A stretch of 64,000 nt of DNA from Phenylobacterium sp. (GTDB lineage Bacteria; Pseudomonadota; Alphaproteobacteria; Caulobacterales; Caulobacteraceae): positions 124,001 through 188,000 of the forward strand of contig NZ_JAUSCJ010000029.1 in assembly GCF_030651185.1 (NCBI RefSeq), given 5' to 3'. Position 1 is the first letter of the stretch. Each line of letters opens with the position of its first letter. The notes below the pieces were generated by a model that saw nothing but the letters and a program-made list of their open reading frames with translations, was not told the DNA's origin and did no database searches. Of the stretch, positions 44,142 to 52,272 are shown piece by piece. Made by a program: the position numbers and the translations under genes.

Positions 44142-44573
44142 CTAGTTGTCGCCCCCGCCGGCGCGCGCCGGGGCCAGGGTGCGGGCGACGAGGAGCCCGG
44201 CGAGCATGGCCCCGGCGAAGATCCAGGCCGGGGCTCCGGCCAGGCCCAGCAGGACGATCGCCGGGCCGGGGCAGACGCCCGCCAGGCCCCAGCCGGCGCC
44301 GAACAGGGCCGAGCCGATCACCAGCCGCCGGTCCAGGGGCCAGCGGTCGGGAAGCTTCAAGGGCTCGCCCAACAGGGTCGTGGTCCGCCGGCGCGCGATC
44401 AGGAAGGCCGGGAAGGCCGCCAGGATGGCGCCGCCCATGACGAAGGCCAGCTGGGGGTTCCAGGCGCCGGCCACGTCGAGGAAGCCCAGCACCTTGTCCG
44501 GATCCAGCATGCCCGAGATCAGCAGGCCCAGGCCGAAGATCACCCCGAACAGGGCCGCGGTGAGCACCCTCAT
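44142..44573 (-). CDS. YeeE/YedE-type sulfur transporter half (DUF6691)
   Basis: A 143-residue membrane protein with four to five hydrophobic helices. It has the C-terminal-half signature GFLDVAGAWNPQLAFVMGGA, then GAGWGLAGVCPGPAIVLLGL with the conserved Cys in the VCPGPA loop. Paired half-size YeeE/YedE proteins are thought to import thiosulfate or another reduced sulfur compound through Cys relay sites. The ATG at 44573 overlaps the stop of the partner gene by 4 bases, so both are made together. No persulfide dioxygenase or BigR regulator, their usual neighbours, is seen here. Confidence 0.88.
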   Translation of the reverse strand: MRVLTAALFGVIFGLGLLISGMLDPDKVLGFLDVAGAWNPQLAFVMGGAILAAFPAFLIARRRTTTLLGEPLKLPDRWPLDRRLVIGSALFGAGWGLAGVCPGPAIVLLGLAGAPAWIFAGAMLAGLLVARTLAPARAGGGDN

Positions 44574-45001
44574 GGCCTCACCATCGCCAACAGGCCGCCG
44601 CCGTGGCGGGTGACGAACACGGTCAGCCCGGCCACGGCCATGAAGATCGCCGTCGCCGTCAGCGACCGCGCCGAGAGGTTGGACAGCCCGCAGACCCCGT
44701 GACCGCTGGTGCAGCCGTTGCCAAGCTGGGTTCCCACCCCCACCAGCAGGCCCGCGGCGATCAGCAGCGGCGTCCCCGAGGCCGCCAGGGCGGGCGGGGC
44801 AGGGTGGCGCAGCCAGGCCGCGGCGACGCCCACCGACACCAGGCCGGCGAGGAAGGCCCAGCGCCACAGGCCGGGCCGCAGGGCCGCAGCGTTGGAGAGG
44901 ATGCCGCTGATCCCGGCGATCCGGCCGTTGGTCAGCAGCAGTCCGGCGCTGGCCAGGCCGATCAGGCCGCCGCCGATCAGCGACTGGAGGAAGGGGTGCA
45001 T
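44570..45001 (-). CDS. YeeE/YedE family protein, first half
   Basis: A 143-residue membrane protein with about four helices. It holds the N-terminal-half signature LIGGGLIGLASAGLLLTNGRIAGISGI and the loop LGNGCTSGHGVCGLSNLSARSL with two conserved Cys. It pairs with the downstream DUF6691 gene, overlapping by 4 bases, to form one complete YeeE/YedE-like channel for thiosulfate-type sulfur. It lies 13 bases after the FadL gene on the same strand, so the three genes probably form one operon: outer-membrane entry followed by inner-membrane uptake. Confidence 0.9.
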   Translation of the reverse strand: MHPFLQSLIGGGLIGLASAGLLLTNGRIAGISGILSNAAALRPGLWRWAFLAGLVSVGVAAAWLRHPAPPALAASGTPLLIAAGLLVGVGTQLGNGCTSGHGVCGLSNLSARSLTATAIFMAVAGLTVFVTRHGGGLLAMVRP

Positions 45002-45014
45002 GGTCGGTTCCGCC

Positions 45015-46289
45015 CTAGTGCTTCCAGCCGAAGCTCACCCCGACCACGGTCTCGCTCATCGAGAGGTCGGCGTTCCCTCCGCCGAAGGCCGGCGGGATCG
45101 AGCCCGCGCCGCGTAGGGTCTTCTCCGGCGCATACATGGCGTAGCCGCTGATCTCCAGGCCCGAGGGCCGGGTCCAGGTGGCGCCGAGGGTGAACTGGTC
45201 GGTGACCACCGCCGGGGCGACGATGTTCAACAGGGTCTGGTCGGCGGGGATCGGATTGTCGCTGTGGTCGTAGCCGGCGCGCACCTGCCACTGGTCGTCG
45301 ATCTTGTAATTGACGCCCAGCTTGATGACGTCGGCGTCGCGCCAGCCGAAGCCGGGGCCGTTGTCGGCCCCGAAGGCATGGCCGGCGAACAGGCCGGCGA
45401 TGGGCGTCCCCACCGACTTGACCTTGCTGAACTCGATCCGGCGCCAGTCGGCGACGAGGTCGAGCTTCGGCGTCGCCTTGAAGGCCACGCCGAGGCCGTA
45501 GGTCGAGGGCGCGTCGAAGTCGCCGCCTTCGGCGAACAGGCCGCGATACTTCTCGAAGGCGTCGAACTTGGTCTCCGACTGCCAGAAGGCGCCCAGCGAC
45601 AGGCGGTCGGTCAGCTGGCCGAGATAGCCCAGGCGCAGGCCGTAGCCGAAGGCCTTGTCGACCCCCTGGTTGCTGAAGTGGGCGGGGTCCTGGGAGAAGC
45701 CGGCGAAGGGGCCCAGGCCGCGGGCGCGGAAGGTCTGGCCGGCCAGATTGACCGACAGGCCCAGGCTGTGGCCGTCTGCGAACCGGTAGGCGACCGTGGG
45801 GGAGATGAAGAGCTGCTGCAGCTCCACCCCGCCGGCGCCGGTGGCCCCGAAGCGGGCGAAGGGGTTGGTCTTGTAGTCGGTGACCATGCCGCCATTGCCG
45901 TAGGCCGCGATGCCGACGGCGAGGCGGTCGGAGACCTGCTTGACCCAGCCGGCCTCGGGGATGAAGGACACCGGATTGCCGTCGCCGTCATAGGCCCGGT
46001 CCTGGGCCGTCCCGCGGAAAGCGGCTGTGCGGGTCGGCTTGAAGACGTCGAGGCCCACGTCCCAACGGTTCCCCAAGGCCGTGGCGGCAGCCGGGTTGGT
46101 GGCCAGGGCCAGGCTGTCCTGGGGATAGGCCAGGCCCGCGCCGGCCATGCCCTTCGAGGCCGCCCCGTAGCCGTGGGCGAAATAGCCGTCCGTCGCATGG
46201 GCCGGCGCCGCGGCGAACAGCAGGGCGGCCAGGGCGGTGGCGGACAGCAGGCGCTCCGCGCGCTGGCCGGGGCGGATGAACTCGGACAT
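45015..46289 (-). CDS. OmpP1/FadL family outer-membrane transporter
   Basis: A 424-residue beta-barrel porin with a signal peptide (LLSATALAALLFAAAPAHA). The mature N-terminus TDGYFAHGYGAASKGMAGAG and NPAAATALGNRWDVGLDVF match the plug and first strands of the FadL family. The C-terminal strand ends VGVSFGWKH, with aromatic residues near the end rather than a terminal Phe. FadL proteins carry hydrophobic molecules across the outer membrane. The start is ATG 46289 with GGGAA upstream; a GTG at 46301 is also in frame. Unusually, it sits directly before the two sulfur-transporter halves. Confidence 0.92.
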   Translation of the reverse strand: MSEFIRPGQRAERLLSATALAALLFAAAPAHATDGYFAHGYGAASKGMAGAGLAYPQDSLALATNPAAATALGNRWDVGLDVFKPTRTAAFRGTAQDRAYDGDGNPVSFIPEAGWVKQVSDRLAVGIAAYGNGGMVTDYKTNPFARFGATGAGGVELQQLFISPTVAYRFADGHSLGLSVNLAGQTFRARGLGPFAGFSQDPAHFSNQGVDKAFGYGLRLGYLGQLTDRLSLGAFWQSETKFDAFEKYRGLFAEGGDFDAPSTYGLGVAFKATPKLDLVADWRRIEFSKVKSVGTPIAGLFAGHAFGADNGPGFGWRDADVIKLGVNYKIDDQWQVRAGYDHSDNPIPADQTLLNIVAPAVVTDQFTLGATWTRPSGLEISGYAMYAPEKTLRGAGSIPPAFGGGNADLSMSETVVGVSFGWKH

Positions 46290-46423
46290 TTCTATTCCCA
46301 CAATTTCGATGGGGGAAAGACGCCGATATGGTCCCGCTGCGCCATGCAGTTTTTCTATGCACCCTTGCAGGATTGCGCGGCCGGGCGGGCAATCCTCGGC
46401 TTGTGCCGGGAGCCATTACACCT

Positions 46424-47080
46424 TTAGGTATTCTCTTGCGCCAGGGTCCTCGCCACCCCCAGGCAGATCCGCAGTTGCCCCGCGAAGTAGAGGGCCCAGA
46501 CCGCCGGGCTGACCCAGGCGAGGCCGGCGAGCGGGCCGGTGCGGGCGAAGATGAAGAGGTCCGAGGCCACGAACATCAGGGCGCCGAGGCCCACGCTCAT
46601 GCGGGGGAAGCGGCTGATCCAGGCGGTGGCGGCCATGGCCGCCAGGCCGGTGGAATAGAGGGCGATGCCGGGGGCGCCGGCGCGGTCGGCGGGCAGCAGG
46701 TAGGCGATGACCACCGTGGCCGGGATGATCAGGATCGCCAGCAGCAGTTGGCTGCGCTGCAGGGCCGGGCGGCGGTTGCGCAGATAGAGGGCGATGGCCA
46801 CCAGGTGGCCGGCCAGGAAGGCCACGGCGCCGGTGATCAGGCCGTGGGTCTCCAGCAGCACGTCGCCGGTGGCGCCCAGCGCCATGACGGCGGTGAGCAG
46901 CCAGCCGTCGAGGGTCTTGGCGCGGGTGGCGGCATAGACCGCCAGCAGGGCGACGCCGGAGCCTTTCCAGACGATCATGGTGGTGTCGGACAAGGCGAAG
47001 CGGTTGGCGGCCAGGAAGCTGACGCCGCCGAGGATGGCCGCGGCCATGATGAGTTTGGCAGGCAGGCTGGGCCGGTCCAT
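46424..47080 (-). CDS. Lysoplasmalogenase family (YhhN/TMEM86) membrane protein
   Basis: A 218-residue protein with about seven to eight membrane helices. The conserved YhhN residues appear as TLDGWLLTAVMALGATGDVLLET (the acidic GDxxLE site) and MSVGLGALMFVASDLFIFAR (SD motif). Relatives cleave the vinyl-ether bond of lysoplasmalogens; bacterial members have a broader or unknown lipid substrate. The ATG at 47080 gives the family's usual length. The longer frame upstream has no membrane or signal features of its own. Confidence 0.85.
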   Translation of the reverse strand: MDRPSLPAKLIMAAAILGGVSFLAANRFALSDTTMIVWKGSGVALLAVYAATRAKTLDGWLLTAVMALGATGDVLLETHGLITGAVAFLAGHLVAIALYLRNRRPALQRSQLLLAILIIPATVVIAYLLPADRAGAPGIALYSTGLAAMAATAWISRFPRMSVGLGALMFVASDLFIFARTGPLAGLAWVSPAVWALYFAGQLRICLGVARTLAQENT

Positions 47081-47102
47081 GTTCGTGTCTTCCCCCAAGG
47101 CC

Positions 47103-47139
47103 GTCATCCCGGCTCTGCGCTGCGCTTGGCCGGGATGAC
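47103..47139. repeat. Palindromic intergenic element
   Basis: GTCATCCCGGC (47103-47113) pairs with GCCGGGATGAC (47129-47139), an 11-bp stem upstream of the lysoplasmalogenase start. GTCATCCCGG elements are common dispersed palindromes in bacterial genomes. No T-run. Confidence 0.5.
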
Positions 47140-47265
47140 GCGTGTTATGCGCCACTCTAGGCAAGTTGACGCTTGGGCGCCCAGGGGCGGCGCCGAATTC
47201 GCCGGAGGGGCGAGGCGGCGGTGTGCTAGAGTCGCGGCAACGCACCACCTGATGAGGACACCGAC

Positions 47266-47373
47266 ATGGCCAAGGGTCAGAAGAAGAGCAACAAGGAAGT
47301 CCGCAAGCCCAAGGCTGAAAAGCCCAAGGACAATGCGCCGGCCGGCTGGACCCCCAACGTCCTGAAGAAGTAG
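47266..47373 (+). CDS. Small basic protein, 35 aa
   Basis: MAKGQKKSNKEVRKPKAEKP then KDNAPAGWTPNVLKK and a stop. Almost half of the residues are Lys, Arg, Asp or Glu. Short MAKGQxxSNKExxKPK proteins occur widely in proteobacteria and are usually annotated as hypothetical; a nucleic-acid-linked role is possible but unproven. It ends 7 bases before the next gene, so the two are probably one transcript. Confidence 0.75.
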   Translation: MAKGQKKSNKEVRKPKAEKPKDNAPAGWTPNVLKK

Positions 47374-47380
47374 GCCGCGC

Positions 47381-47629
47381 GTGGCCATCGAGACCGTCCA
47401 CCTGGTGCAGTCCTACATCGCCGGCAAGGGCAAGGCGCTGAAGGCCGAGCCGGTGGTCATCTGCAAGTCCGCCGAAGAGGCCCGGCGCAAGGCCGACCGG
47501 CTGTCGGACACCCGGCTGGGGGTCGTGGCCTTCTCGGCCTCCGCCGACGCCGAGCTGGGCGACTATGACGAGAATCCGGTGATCCTGTTCAAGGCGGGTC
47601 AGCTGCCGCCGCCGTTTGACGAAGCCTAG
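47381..47629 (+). CDS. Hypothetical protein, 82 aa
   Basis: GTG start, 7 bases after the stop of the small basic gene. The product is soluble, with a beta-alpha pattern: MAIETVHLVQSYIAGKGKAL, then EEARRKADRLSDTRLGVVAFSASAD and a strand (NPVILFKAGQ). I do not recognise the family. The stop codon lies inside a 28-bp perfect palindrome, so translation end and transcription end nearly coincide. Confidence 0.72.
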   Translation: MAIETVHLVQSYIAGKGKALKAEPVVICKSAEEARRKADRLSDTRLGVVAFSASADAELGDYDENPVILFKAGQLPPPFDEA

Positions 47630-47641
47630 GCTTCGTCAAAC
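47614..47641. terminator. 28-bp perfect palindrome over the stop codon
   Basis: GTTTGACGAAGCCT and its exact complement AGGCTTCGTCAAAC abut without a loop base from 47614 to 47641, covering the TAG of the 82-aa gene. It lies between that gene and the convergent GH84 gene, so it can act as a bidirectional terminator. The lack of a T-run on either side makes this uncertain. Confidence 0.55.
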
Positions 47642-47668
47642 CAGTCTTTGCCGACGCGGGCCTGAGCC

Positions 47669-48736
47669 TCAGGGTTCCTCGGCCATCATCTCCGCCGTCA
47701 TGACATAGGCGCCGTCCAGGAAGGCGACGATCTCCCGCGCGCCGGGATGGTCGAAGGCGGCGTAGCGGGCGCGCAGGGCCGGCAGGGCCTCGCCGAGCCG
47801 GTCGCGGCCGGTGTCGTGCAGCAGGGTCAGGTGGCCCTGGACGCGGCGGGCGAGCTCTGGCCCCAGCACCTCATTGGCGGCGGCGAGGAAGGCCTGGCCG
47901 TACTGGTAGGCGTCACCCTCGCGGTAGCTCTGGGCCAGGCTGATGGCCGGGATGCGCGACAGGATCGGCTGCAGGGCGGGGTTCACCGCGTGGGCGGCCA
48001 GGTGCGGCGCGAGGCTGGCCGGGCGGCCGGTCATGGCCCGCAGGTGCAGGTGGGGCGACATGCGCGGCCCGTCATTGACCGGATAATTGTCCCAGAGGAA
48101 CGGCTTGCGGCCCAGCTGCCGGGTGACGCGGGCCAGGTGGCCCGGGGTGTATTCCCGCGAGCAGACCTCCTCACCGGTCCAGAAGACCTCGATGGCCGGG
48201 TCCAGCAGCCGCCCGAAATCTTCCAGATAGTCGGCGGGGCGGGCGCCGAAGGCCCGGTCGAGGCCGGGGTCGTCGGAATAGTAGGTGGGGCAGGCGACGA
48301 TGCGGGTCGCCGTGGTGCGCTGGGCGATCCAGTGCAGGATCTCAACCTGGGTGGCGGCCAGGTCGGGCAGGTCGCCGCGCATGTCGTCGAACAGGATGCC
48401 CAGGTCCTGGACGCCCAGAACCTCGAAGAAGGCGAGCTTTCGCGCCAGGGCGGCCTGGGCGTCGGCGTTGAAGTCGCGGTAGAGCTCGAAGGGGCTGAGG
48501 CCCACCCCGAAGCGGACGCCATGGTCGGCGCAGACGTCGGCCAGCGCGATCAGCTCGGCGCCCATCTCCGCCGGATGCTCCTGCTGCCAGGCGCGGCGCA
48601 GGTAAGGGTCGGCCTTGGGGGCGTACATGTAAAAGCCGTAGCCGTGGGGGGCCAGGGCGGCGACCTGGTCGCGGCGGTCCTGCCAGCTCCAAGGATGGCC
48701 GTAATAGCCCTCGATGATGCCCAGCTCGATGGTCAT
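47669..48736 (-). CDS. GH84 family beta-N-acetylhexosaminidase (O-GlcNAcase-like)
   Basis: A 355-residue TIM-barrel hydrolase. The opening GIIEGYYGHPWSWQDRRDQV and FYMYAPKADPYLRRAW are diagnostic of GH84. The adjacent catalytic Asp pair is at 117-118 in LGILFDDMRGDLPDL. WDNYPVNDGPRMSPHLHL contributes the sugar-binding site. GH84 enzymes remove N-acetylglucosamine by substrate-assisted catalysis; in eukaryotes they act on O-GlcNAc proteins, while bacterial substrates are mostly unknown. There is no signal peptide, so it is probably cytosolic, and it lacks the extra C-terminal domains of gut bacterial enzymes. Confidence 0.93.
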   Translation of the reverse strand: MTIELGIIEGYYGHPWSWQDRRDQVAALAPHGYGFYMYAPKADPYLRRAWQQEHPAEMGAELIALADVCADHGVRFGVGLSPFELYRDFNADAQAALARKLAFFEVLGVQDLGILFDDMRGDLPDLAATQVEILHWIAQRTTATRIVACPTYYSDDPGLDRAFGARPADYLEDFGRLLDPAIEVFWTGEEVCSREYTPGHLARVTRQLGRKPFLWDNYPVNDGPRMSPHLHLRAMTGRPASLAPHLAAHAVNPALQPILSRIPAISLAQSYREGDAYQYGQAFLAAANEVLGPELARRVQGHLTLLHDTGRDRLGEALPALRARYAAFDHPGAREIVAFLDGAYVMTAEMMAEEP

Positions 48737-48874
48737 GGCGGGATCCTTGAGCTTGGCGACGGGCTGGCTCGGGATGCCGGCGCCGCAAGCTGGCGGAAAT
48801 CGGCCCGGCTTGTCCAGGCCTCCCTGTCGAGCAAGCCTCCGAGCCCGGCGCGCGGCCGGGCTCGGAGCGCCGGA

Positions 48875-49339
48875 CTATCCCTTCACGGGCGGGGGCGGGG
48901 CGCAGCGCCCGGCGCGGGCCTGGACGACGAAGAACAGGGCGCGGGAGTCGGCGAAGTTGCGGTGTTCGACGATGGCGCTGGTGGGTTCGCCGGTCACCAG
49001 GCTGATGGCGTCGGCGGGGCCGGCGGGGCCCGAGAGCGAGGCCTGGTTCCACCTGGAGATCGCCGAGCTGCAGGCCGCGACGGCGGCGTCGGCCACCACG
49101 TCGGCGGTGTCGTCGGCGCCGGCCAGGCTGTAGGCCCATCGATGCAGGCAGTCCTCCACGGGCCCCGCGCCATCGACCACGGCGACCGGCGCCAGGGCCG
49201 GAACGCCGGCGGTGGTCGGCGTGGCGGCCGGGGCCGCGGCGAAGGGCGTGCAGATGCCCTTGGCCACCCGAGGTCCGTCGTTGTCGCTACAGGCGGTGAG
49301 CGACAGGGCGGCCAGGATCGCCAGGCTCACGGTTTTCAT
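48875..49339 (-). CDS. Lipoprotein of unknown function
   Basis: A 154-residue protein starting MKTVSLAILAALSLTACSDN, with a lipobox Cys at residue 17. The mature part is small and Ala-rich, with a central CLHRWAYSLAGADDTADVV segment and several further Cys (GICTPF, AACSSA, GRCAPP) that may form disulfides. The family is not recognised. An ATG seven codons upstream has no better support. It follows the glycine-zipper gene by 8 bases on the same strand, so the pair likely form an envelope operon. Confidence 0.78.
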   Translation of the reverse strand: MKTVSLAILAALSLTACSDNDGPRVAKGICTPFAAAPAATPTTAGVPALAPVAVVDGAGPVEDCLHRWAYSLAGADDTADVVADAAVAACSSAISRWNQASLSGPAGPADAISLVTGEPTSAIVEHRNFADSRALFFVVQARAGRCAPPPPVKG

Positions 49340-49347
49340 GCCGGGGG

Positions 49348-49737
49348 TCACTGGCCGCACACGCGAGTCTGATAGTAGCTGACCTGGCCGCGGTCGTCAT
49401 AATAGGGCTTGCTGACCATGCGGCAGGCGTTGGAGGCCTGGCGGTAGTCGGAATTGCGCGACGTGGCGCGGTTGCTGGCGCGGGTGTAGGTCCGGCCGGT
49501 GTCGCACTTGGTGCGGGCCAGCTGGTTGCCCACCACCGCGCCGCCGATCCCGCCGATGACGGCGCCTTTGCCGTCGCCGACGGCGTTGCCGATCAGGGCG
49601 CCGCCGACCGCGCCCAGCACGGTGCCGGTCACCTTTCGGTCGTGTGCGCGCTGGTCACAGGCGCTGCGCGCGCTGGCCAGGGTGGGTGCGGCGGCGGCAG
49701 CCGCCACCAAACTGCAAATCAAAAGCGTACGACGCAT
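49348..49737 (-). CDS. Glycine-zipper 2TM (17 kDa surface antigen-like) protein
   Basis: A 128-residue exported protein. After a signal peptide (MRRTLLICSLVAAAAAAPTL) and a short linker, residues about 38-75 are a glycine zipper (GTVLGAVGGALIGNAVGDGK, then GAVIGGIGGAVVGNQL), the double hydrophobic helix found in outer-membrane 17 kDa antigens. The C-terminal third is polar and Tyr-rich with Cys residues (CDTGRTY, ACRMVS, VCGQ). Such proteins are thought to sit in the outer membrane and help its integrity. There is no lipobox here. Same operon as the lipoprotein that follows 8 bases later. Confidence 0.85.
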   Translation of the reverse strand: MRRTLLICSLVAAAAAAPTLASARSACDQRAHDRKVTGTVLGAVGGALIGNAVGDGKGAVIGGIGGAVVGNQLARTKCDTGRTYTRASNRATSRNSDYRQASNACRMVSKPYYDDRGQVSYYQTRVCGQ

Positions 49738-49868
49738 AGCCAAGCCTCCAGAATCCTTAAGTCCCTCAGCCGACACAACGCCTCGCGCGTTGGATGGATG
49801 CGCCGGCCTTGCTGACGCCTTGATTGGCCTCAAGAAGCGCCGCCCCGAACCGATGCGGAGAGACGCGC

Positions 49869-50261
49869 GTGCATAGAGTCTGGATCCTGGCGGCCGCCGC
49901 CGTGCTGGCGAGCTGCAGCCCCAAGGCCAAGAGCGGCGCCGAGGCCAAGTATGATGGCCTGGACGGGGCGATCCTGGCCTGGCGCCAGGAGATCTTGAAG
50001 ACCGACAAGGCCTGCCTGGCCAAGGCCGAGGGCTGCCAGGCCTTCGAGGTGCGGTGCAAGGGCGAGCGGGAGATCACCGCCACCGATCAGGCCAAGGGCG
50101 TCACCGCCAAGCTGGTGGTGGCGATGAGCTGGGAGGGCTGGGAGGCCGTGCGCAGCGAGTACAGGCCTCAGTCGGGGTTCTCGGAGTTCACCAAGGTCGA
50201 TGGCGACTGGCTCCGCGCGGCCGCCGGGCCGGTCAATATGAGCACCTGCGTGAGCTCCTAG
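49869..50261 (+). CDS. Hypothetical lipoprotein, 130 aa
   Basis: GTG start at 49869 with GGAG 8 bases upstream. The product begins VHRVWILAAAAVLASCSPKA, with a lipobox Cys at residue 16. The mature part is a small domain (AILAWRQEILKTDKACLAKA, then FEVRCKGEREITATD, SWEGWEAVRSEYRPQSGFSE), with conserved-looking Trp and Cys. I do not recognise the family. It is divergent from the glycine-zipper gene and about 100 bases before the sensor kinase. Confidence 0.75.
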   Translation: MHRVWILAAAAVLASCSPKAKSGAEAKYDGLDGAILAWRQEILKTDKACLAKAEGCQAFEVRCKGEREITATDQAKGVTAKLVVAMSWEGWEAVRSEYRPQSGFSEFTKVDGDWLRAAAGPVNMSTCVSS

Positions 50262-50363
50262 CGGCGCCGTTCTCGGAACCTCACCGAAATCCAGGCGTAA
50301 TCCGGCCATGTTTGCTATCAGACTTTTCCGCCAGACCCAGGCGCAGAAACGGAAGCTGAGCCG

Positions 50364-51857
50364 GTGATCGAGGCGCAGAGCAAAGACGCGCGGATCCGGT
50401 CGCTGACCGCCACCGGTATCCTCGACACCGAGGCCGAGACCGCCTTCGACGATGTCGTGCGGATGGCGGCGCTGGTCTGCAAGACCCCGATCGCGGTGGT
50501 CAGTTTCGTCGACGCCGATCGCCAGTGGTTCAAGGCCAAGATCGGGCTGGAGGTCAGCGAGACCCCGGTGGAGATGGCGATCTGCCGGCATGTGCTGGTC
50601 TGCGACGATATCGAGGTCTTCCCCGACCTTACGATGGACGCCCGGACCGCGGACAATGCCCTGGTGACGGGGCCCCCGTCGCTGCGGTTCTACGCCGGGG
50701 CGCGGGTCGACAGCCCCGATGGCGCCCCGATCGGATCGGTGGCGGTGATCGACACGGTGGCGCGGCCGCAGGGCTTGACCGCCGAGCAGACCGAAACCCT
50801 GCTGGCCCTGGCCCGCCAGGTCATGGCGCAACTGGCCCTGCGCGCCCAGGCCGCGCGCCTGAAGGACGGGGAAAGCCGGTTCCAGGCCATCGCCGATTCC
50901 ATGCCGCAGATGGTCTGGTCGACCCAGCCGGACGGCCATCACGACTACTATAACGCCCGCTGGTACGAGTTCACGGGCATGGAGCCCGGCTCCACCGACG
51001 GCGAGGCCTGGAACGGCATGTTCCACCCCGAGGACCGGGATCGGGCCAGGGCGCTGTGGAGCCTCAGCCTGCAGACCGGCGCGCCCTATGAGATCGAGTA
51101 CCGGCTGCGGCGCCATGACGGGGTCTATCGCTGGACCCTGGGACGGGCCCTGCCGATCCGCGACGCCGCCGGCCAGATCACCCGCTGGTTCGGCACCTGC
51201 ACCGACATCGACGACGCCAAGCGGCTGGCCGAGGAGCGGGAACTGGTGAGCCAGGAGCTGAGCCACCGGATCAAGAACATCTTCGCGGTGATCTCGGGCC
51301 TGATCTCACTGTCGGCGCGGACCCATCCGGAGTCCAAGGGCTATGCCCTGGCGCTGCGCGACCGGGTGATGGCGCTGGGCCGGGCCCATGACTTCGTGCG
51401 GCCCCACAGCAGGGTCTCGCAGCCCAATGCGCGGGCGGCGACGGTCTTCGCCCTGCTGGCGGAGCTGTTTGCGCCCTATGACGGGGCGGGTGGCCTTCGG
51501 ATCAGCCTGGCGGGGGATGACATCGCCATCGACGACCGGGCGGCCACGCCCCTGGCGCTGATCTTCCACGAACTGGCCACCAACGCGGCCAAGTACGGCG
51601 CGCTGTCGGTCGCCGGCGGCCATGTCGCAATTACCGCGGCGCTGGTGGGGGACGACTACCAGGTGGTCTGGCGGGAGACCGGTGGCCCGGTGGTGGCGGG
51701 CCCGCCCGCCGTGGAGGGGTTTGGCTCGACGCTCTCGAAGGTGTCGGTGGAGGGGCAGCTGGGCGGGACCCTGATCCGCGAATGGGCGCCCGAGGGGCTG
51801 CTGGTGACGATGACCGCGCCGGCCAAGTCCTACACGCGGCCAAGCCGGGCGAACTGA
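50364..51857 (+). CDS. GAF-PAS sensor histidine kinase, HWE family
   Basis: A 497-residue soluble sensor kinase. A GAF domain (about 20-165; TPIAVVSFVDADRQWFKAKI, then MAICRHVLVCDDIEVFPDLT) is followed by a PAS/PAC domain (about 170-290; QAIADSMPQMVWSTQPDGHH, EYRLRRHDGVYRWTLGRALP). The HWE kinase core begins with the phospho-accepting His301 in ELSHRIKNIFAVISGLISLS and has the N-box FHELATNAAKYGALS and the W-x-E motif VVWRETGG. HWE kinases are common in alphaproteobacteria and sense light, redox state or small ligands. No LOV Cys or other chromophore motif is seen. GTG start. The convergent response regulator 28 bases away is a likely partner. Confidence 0.93.
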   Translation: MIEAQSKDARIRSLTATGILDTEAETAFDDVVRMAALVCKTPIAVVSFVDADRQWFKAKIGLEVSETPVEMAICRHVLVCDDIEVFPDLTMDARTADNALVTGPPSLRFYAGARVDSPDGAPIGSVAVIDTVARPQGLTAEQTETLLALARQVMAQLALRAQAARLKDGESRFQAIADSMPQMVWSTQPDGHHDYYNARWYEFTGMEPGSTDGEAWNGMFHPEDRDRARALWSLSLQTGAPYEIEYRLRRHDGVYRWTLGRALPIRDAAGQITRWFGTCTDIDDAKRLAEERELVSQELSHRIKNIFAVISGLISLSARTHPESKGYALALRDRVMALGRAHDFVRPHSRVSQPNARAATVFALLAELFAPYDGAGGLRISLAGDDIAIDDRAATPLALIFHELATNAAKYGALSVAGGHVAITAALVGDDYQVVWRETGGPVVAGPPAVEGFGSTLSKVSVEGQLGGTLIREWAPEGLLVTMTAPAKSYTRPSRAN

Positions 51858-51885
51858 ATCCCGGCCTGCGGCAGAAGGTTGTTAT

Positions 51886-52272
51886 CTAGGCAAAGAGCCG
51901 CAGCTCGCCCGGAGGCGAGAGCATGGGGCTGCGGGCGCCGGCGTACTCGACGACGTCGGCGACGGCCTTGCGGGAGGCGGGCTTGGGCAGGACGCCGATC
52001 GTGCCGGCGACGCCATCACGCAGCATGGCAGGATTGGCGGTGATGAAGACCACGGCGGCGCGGCGATCGGCCAGGGCGCGACCGATATCGACACCGGTGG
52101 CGCCATCCCTCAGGTTCAGGTCCACGAGGGCGACGTCGATGTGTTCGGCGGCGAAGGCGTCGAAACTGCGGCGGTCCGGCGCGATGCCCACGACGGTATG
52201 GCCCAGGTCGCTGAGGGTTTCCTCAAGCTCCATGGCGACCAAGATCTCGTCTTCGACAATCAGCACCCGCAC
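51886..52272 (-). CDS. Single-domain response regulator
   Basis: A 128-residue receiver with no output domain. It has the acidic pair in MRVLIVEDEILVAMELEETL, the phospho-accepting Asp51 in IDVALVDLNLRDGATG, Thr in VVFITANPAML and Lys in GVLPKPASR. Receivers of this kind often relay phosphate from HWE kinases, as in general stress or chemotaxis-like systems. Convergent with the HWE kinase gene at 28 bases, it is its most likely partner, though genome-wide alternatives exist. Confidence 0.92.
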   Translation of the reverse strand: MRVLIVEDEILVAMELEETLSDLGHTVVGIAPDRRSFDAFAAEHIDVALVDLNLRDGATGVDIGRALADRRAAVVFITANPAMLRDGVAGTIGVLPKPASRKAVADVVEYAGARSPMLSPPGELRLFA

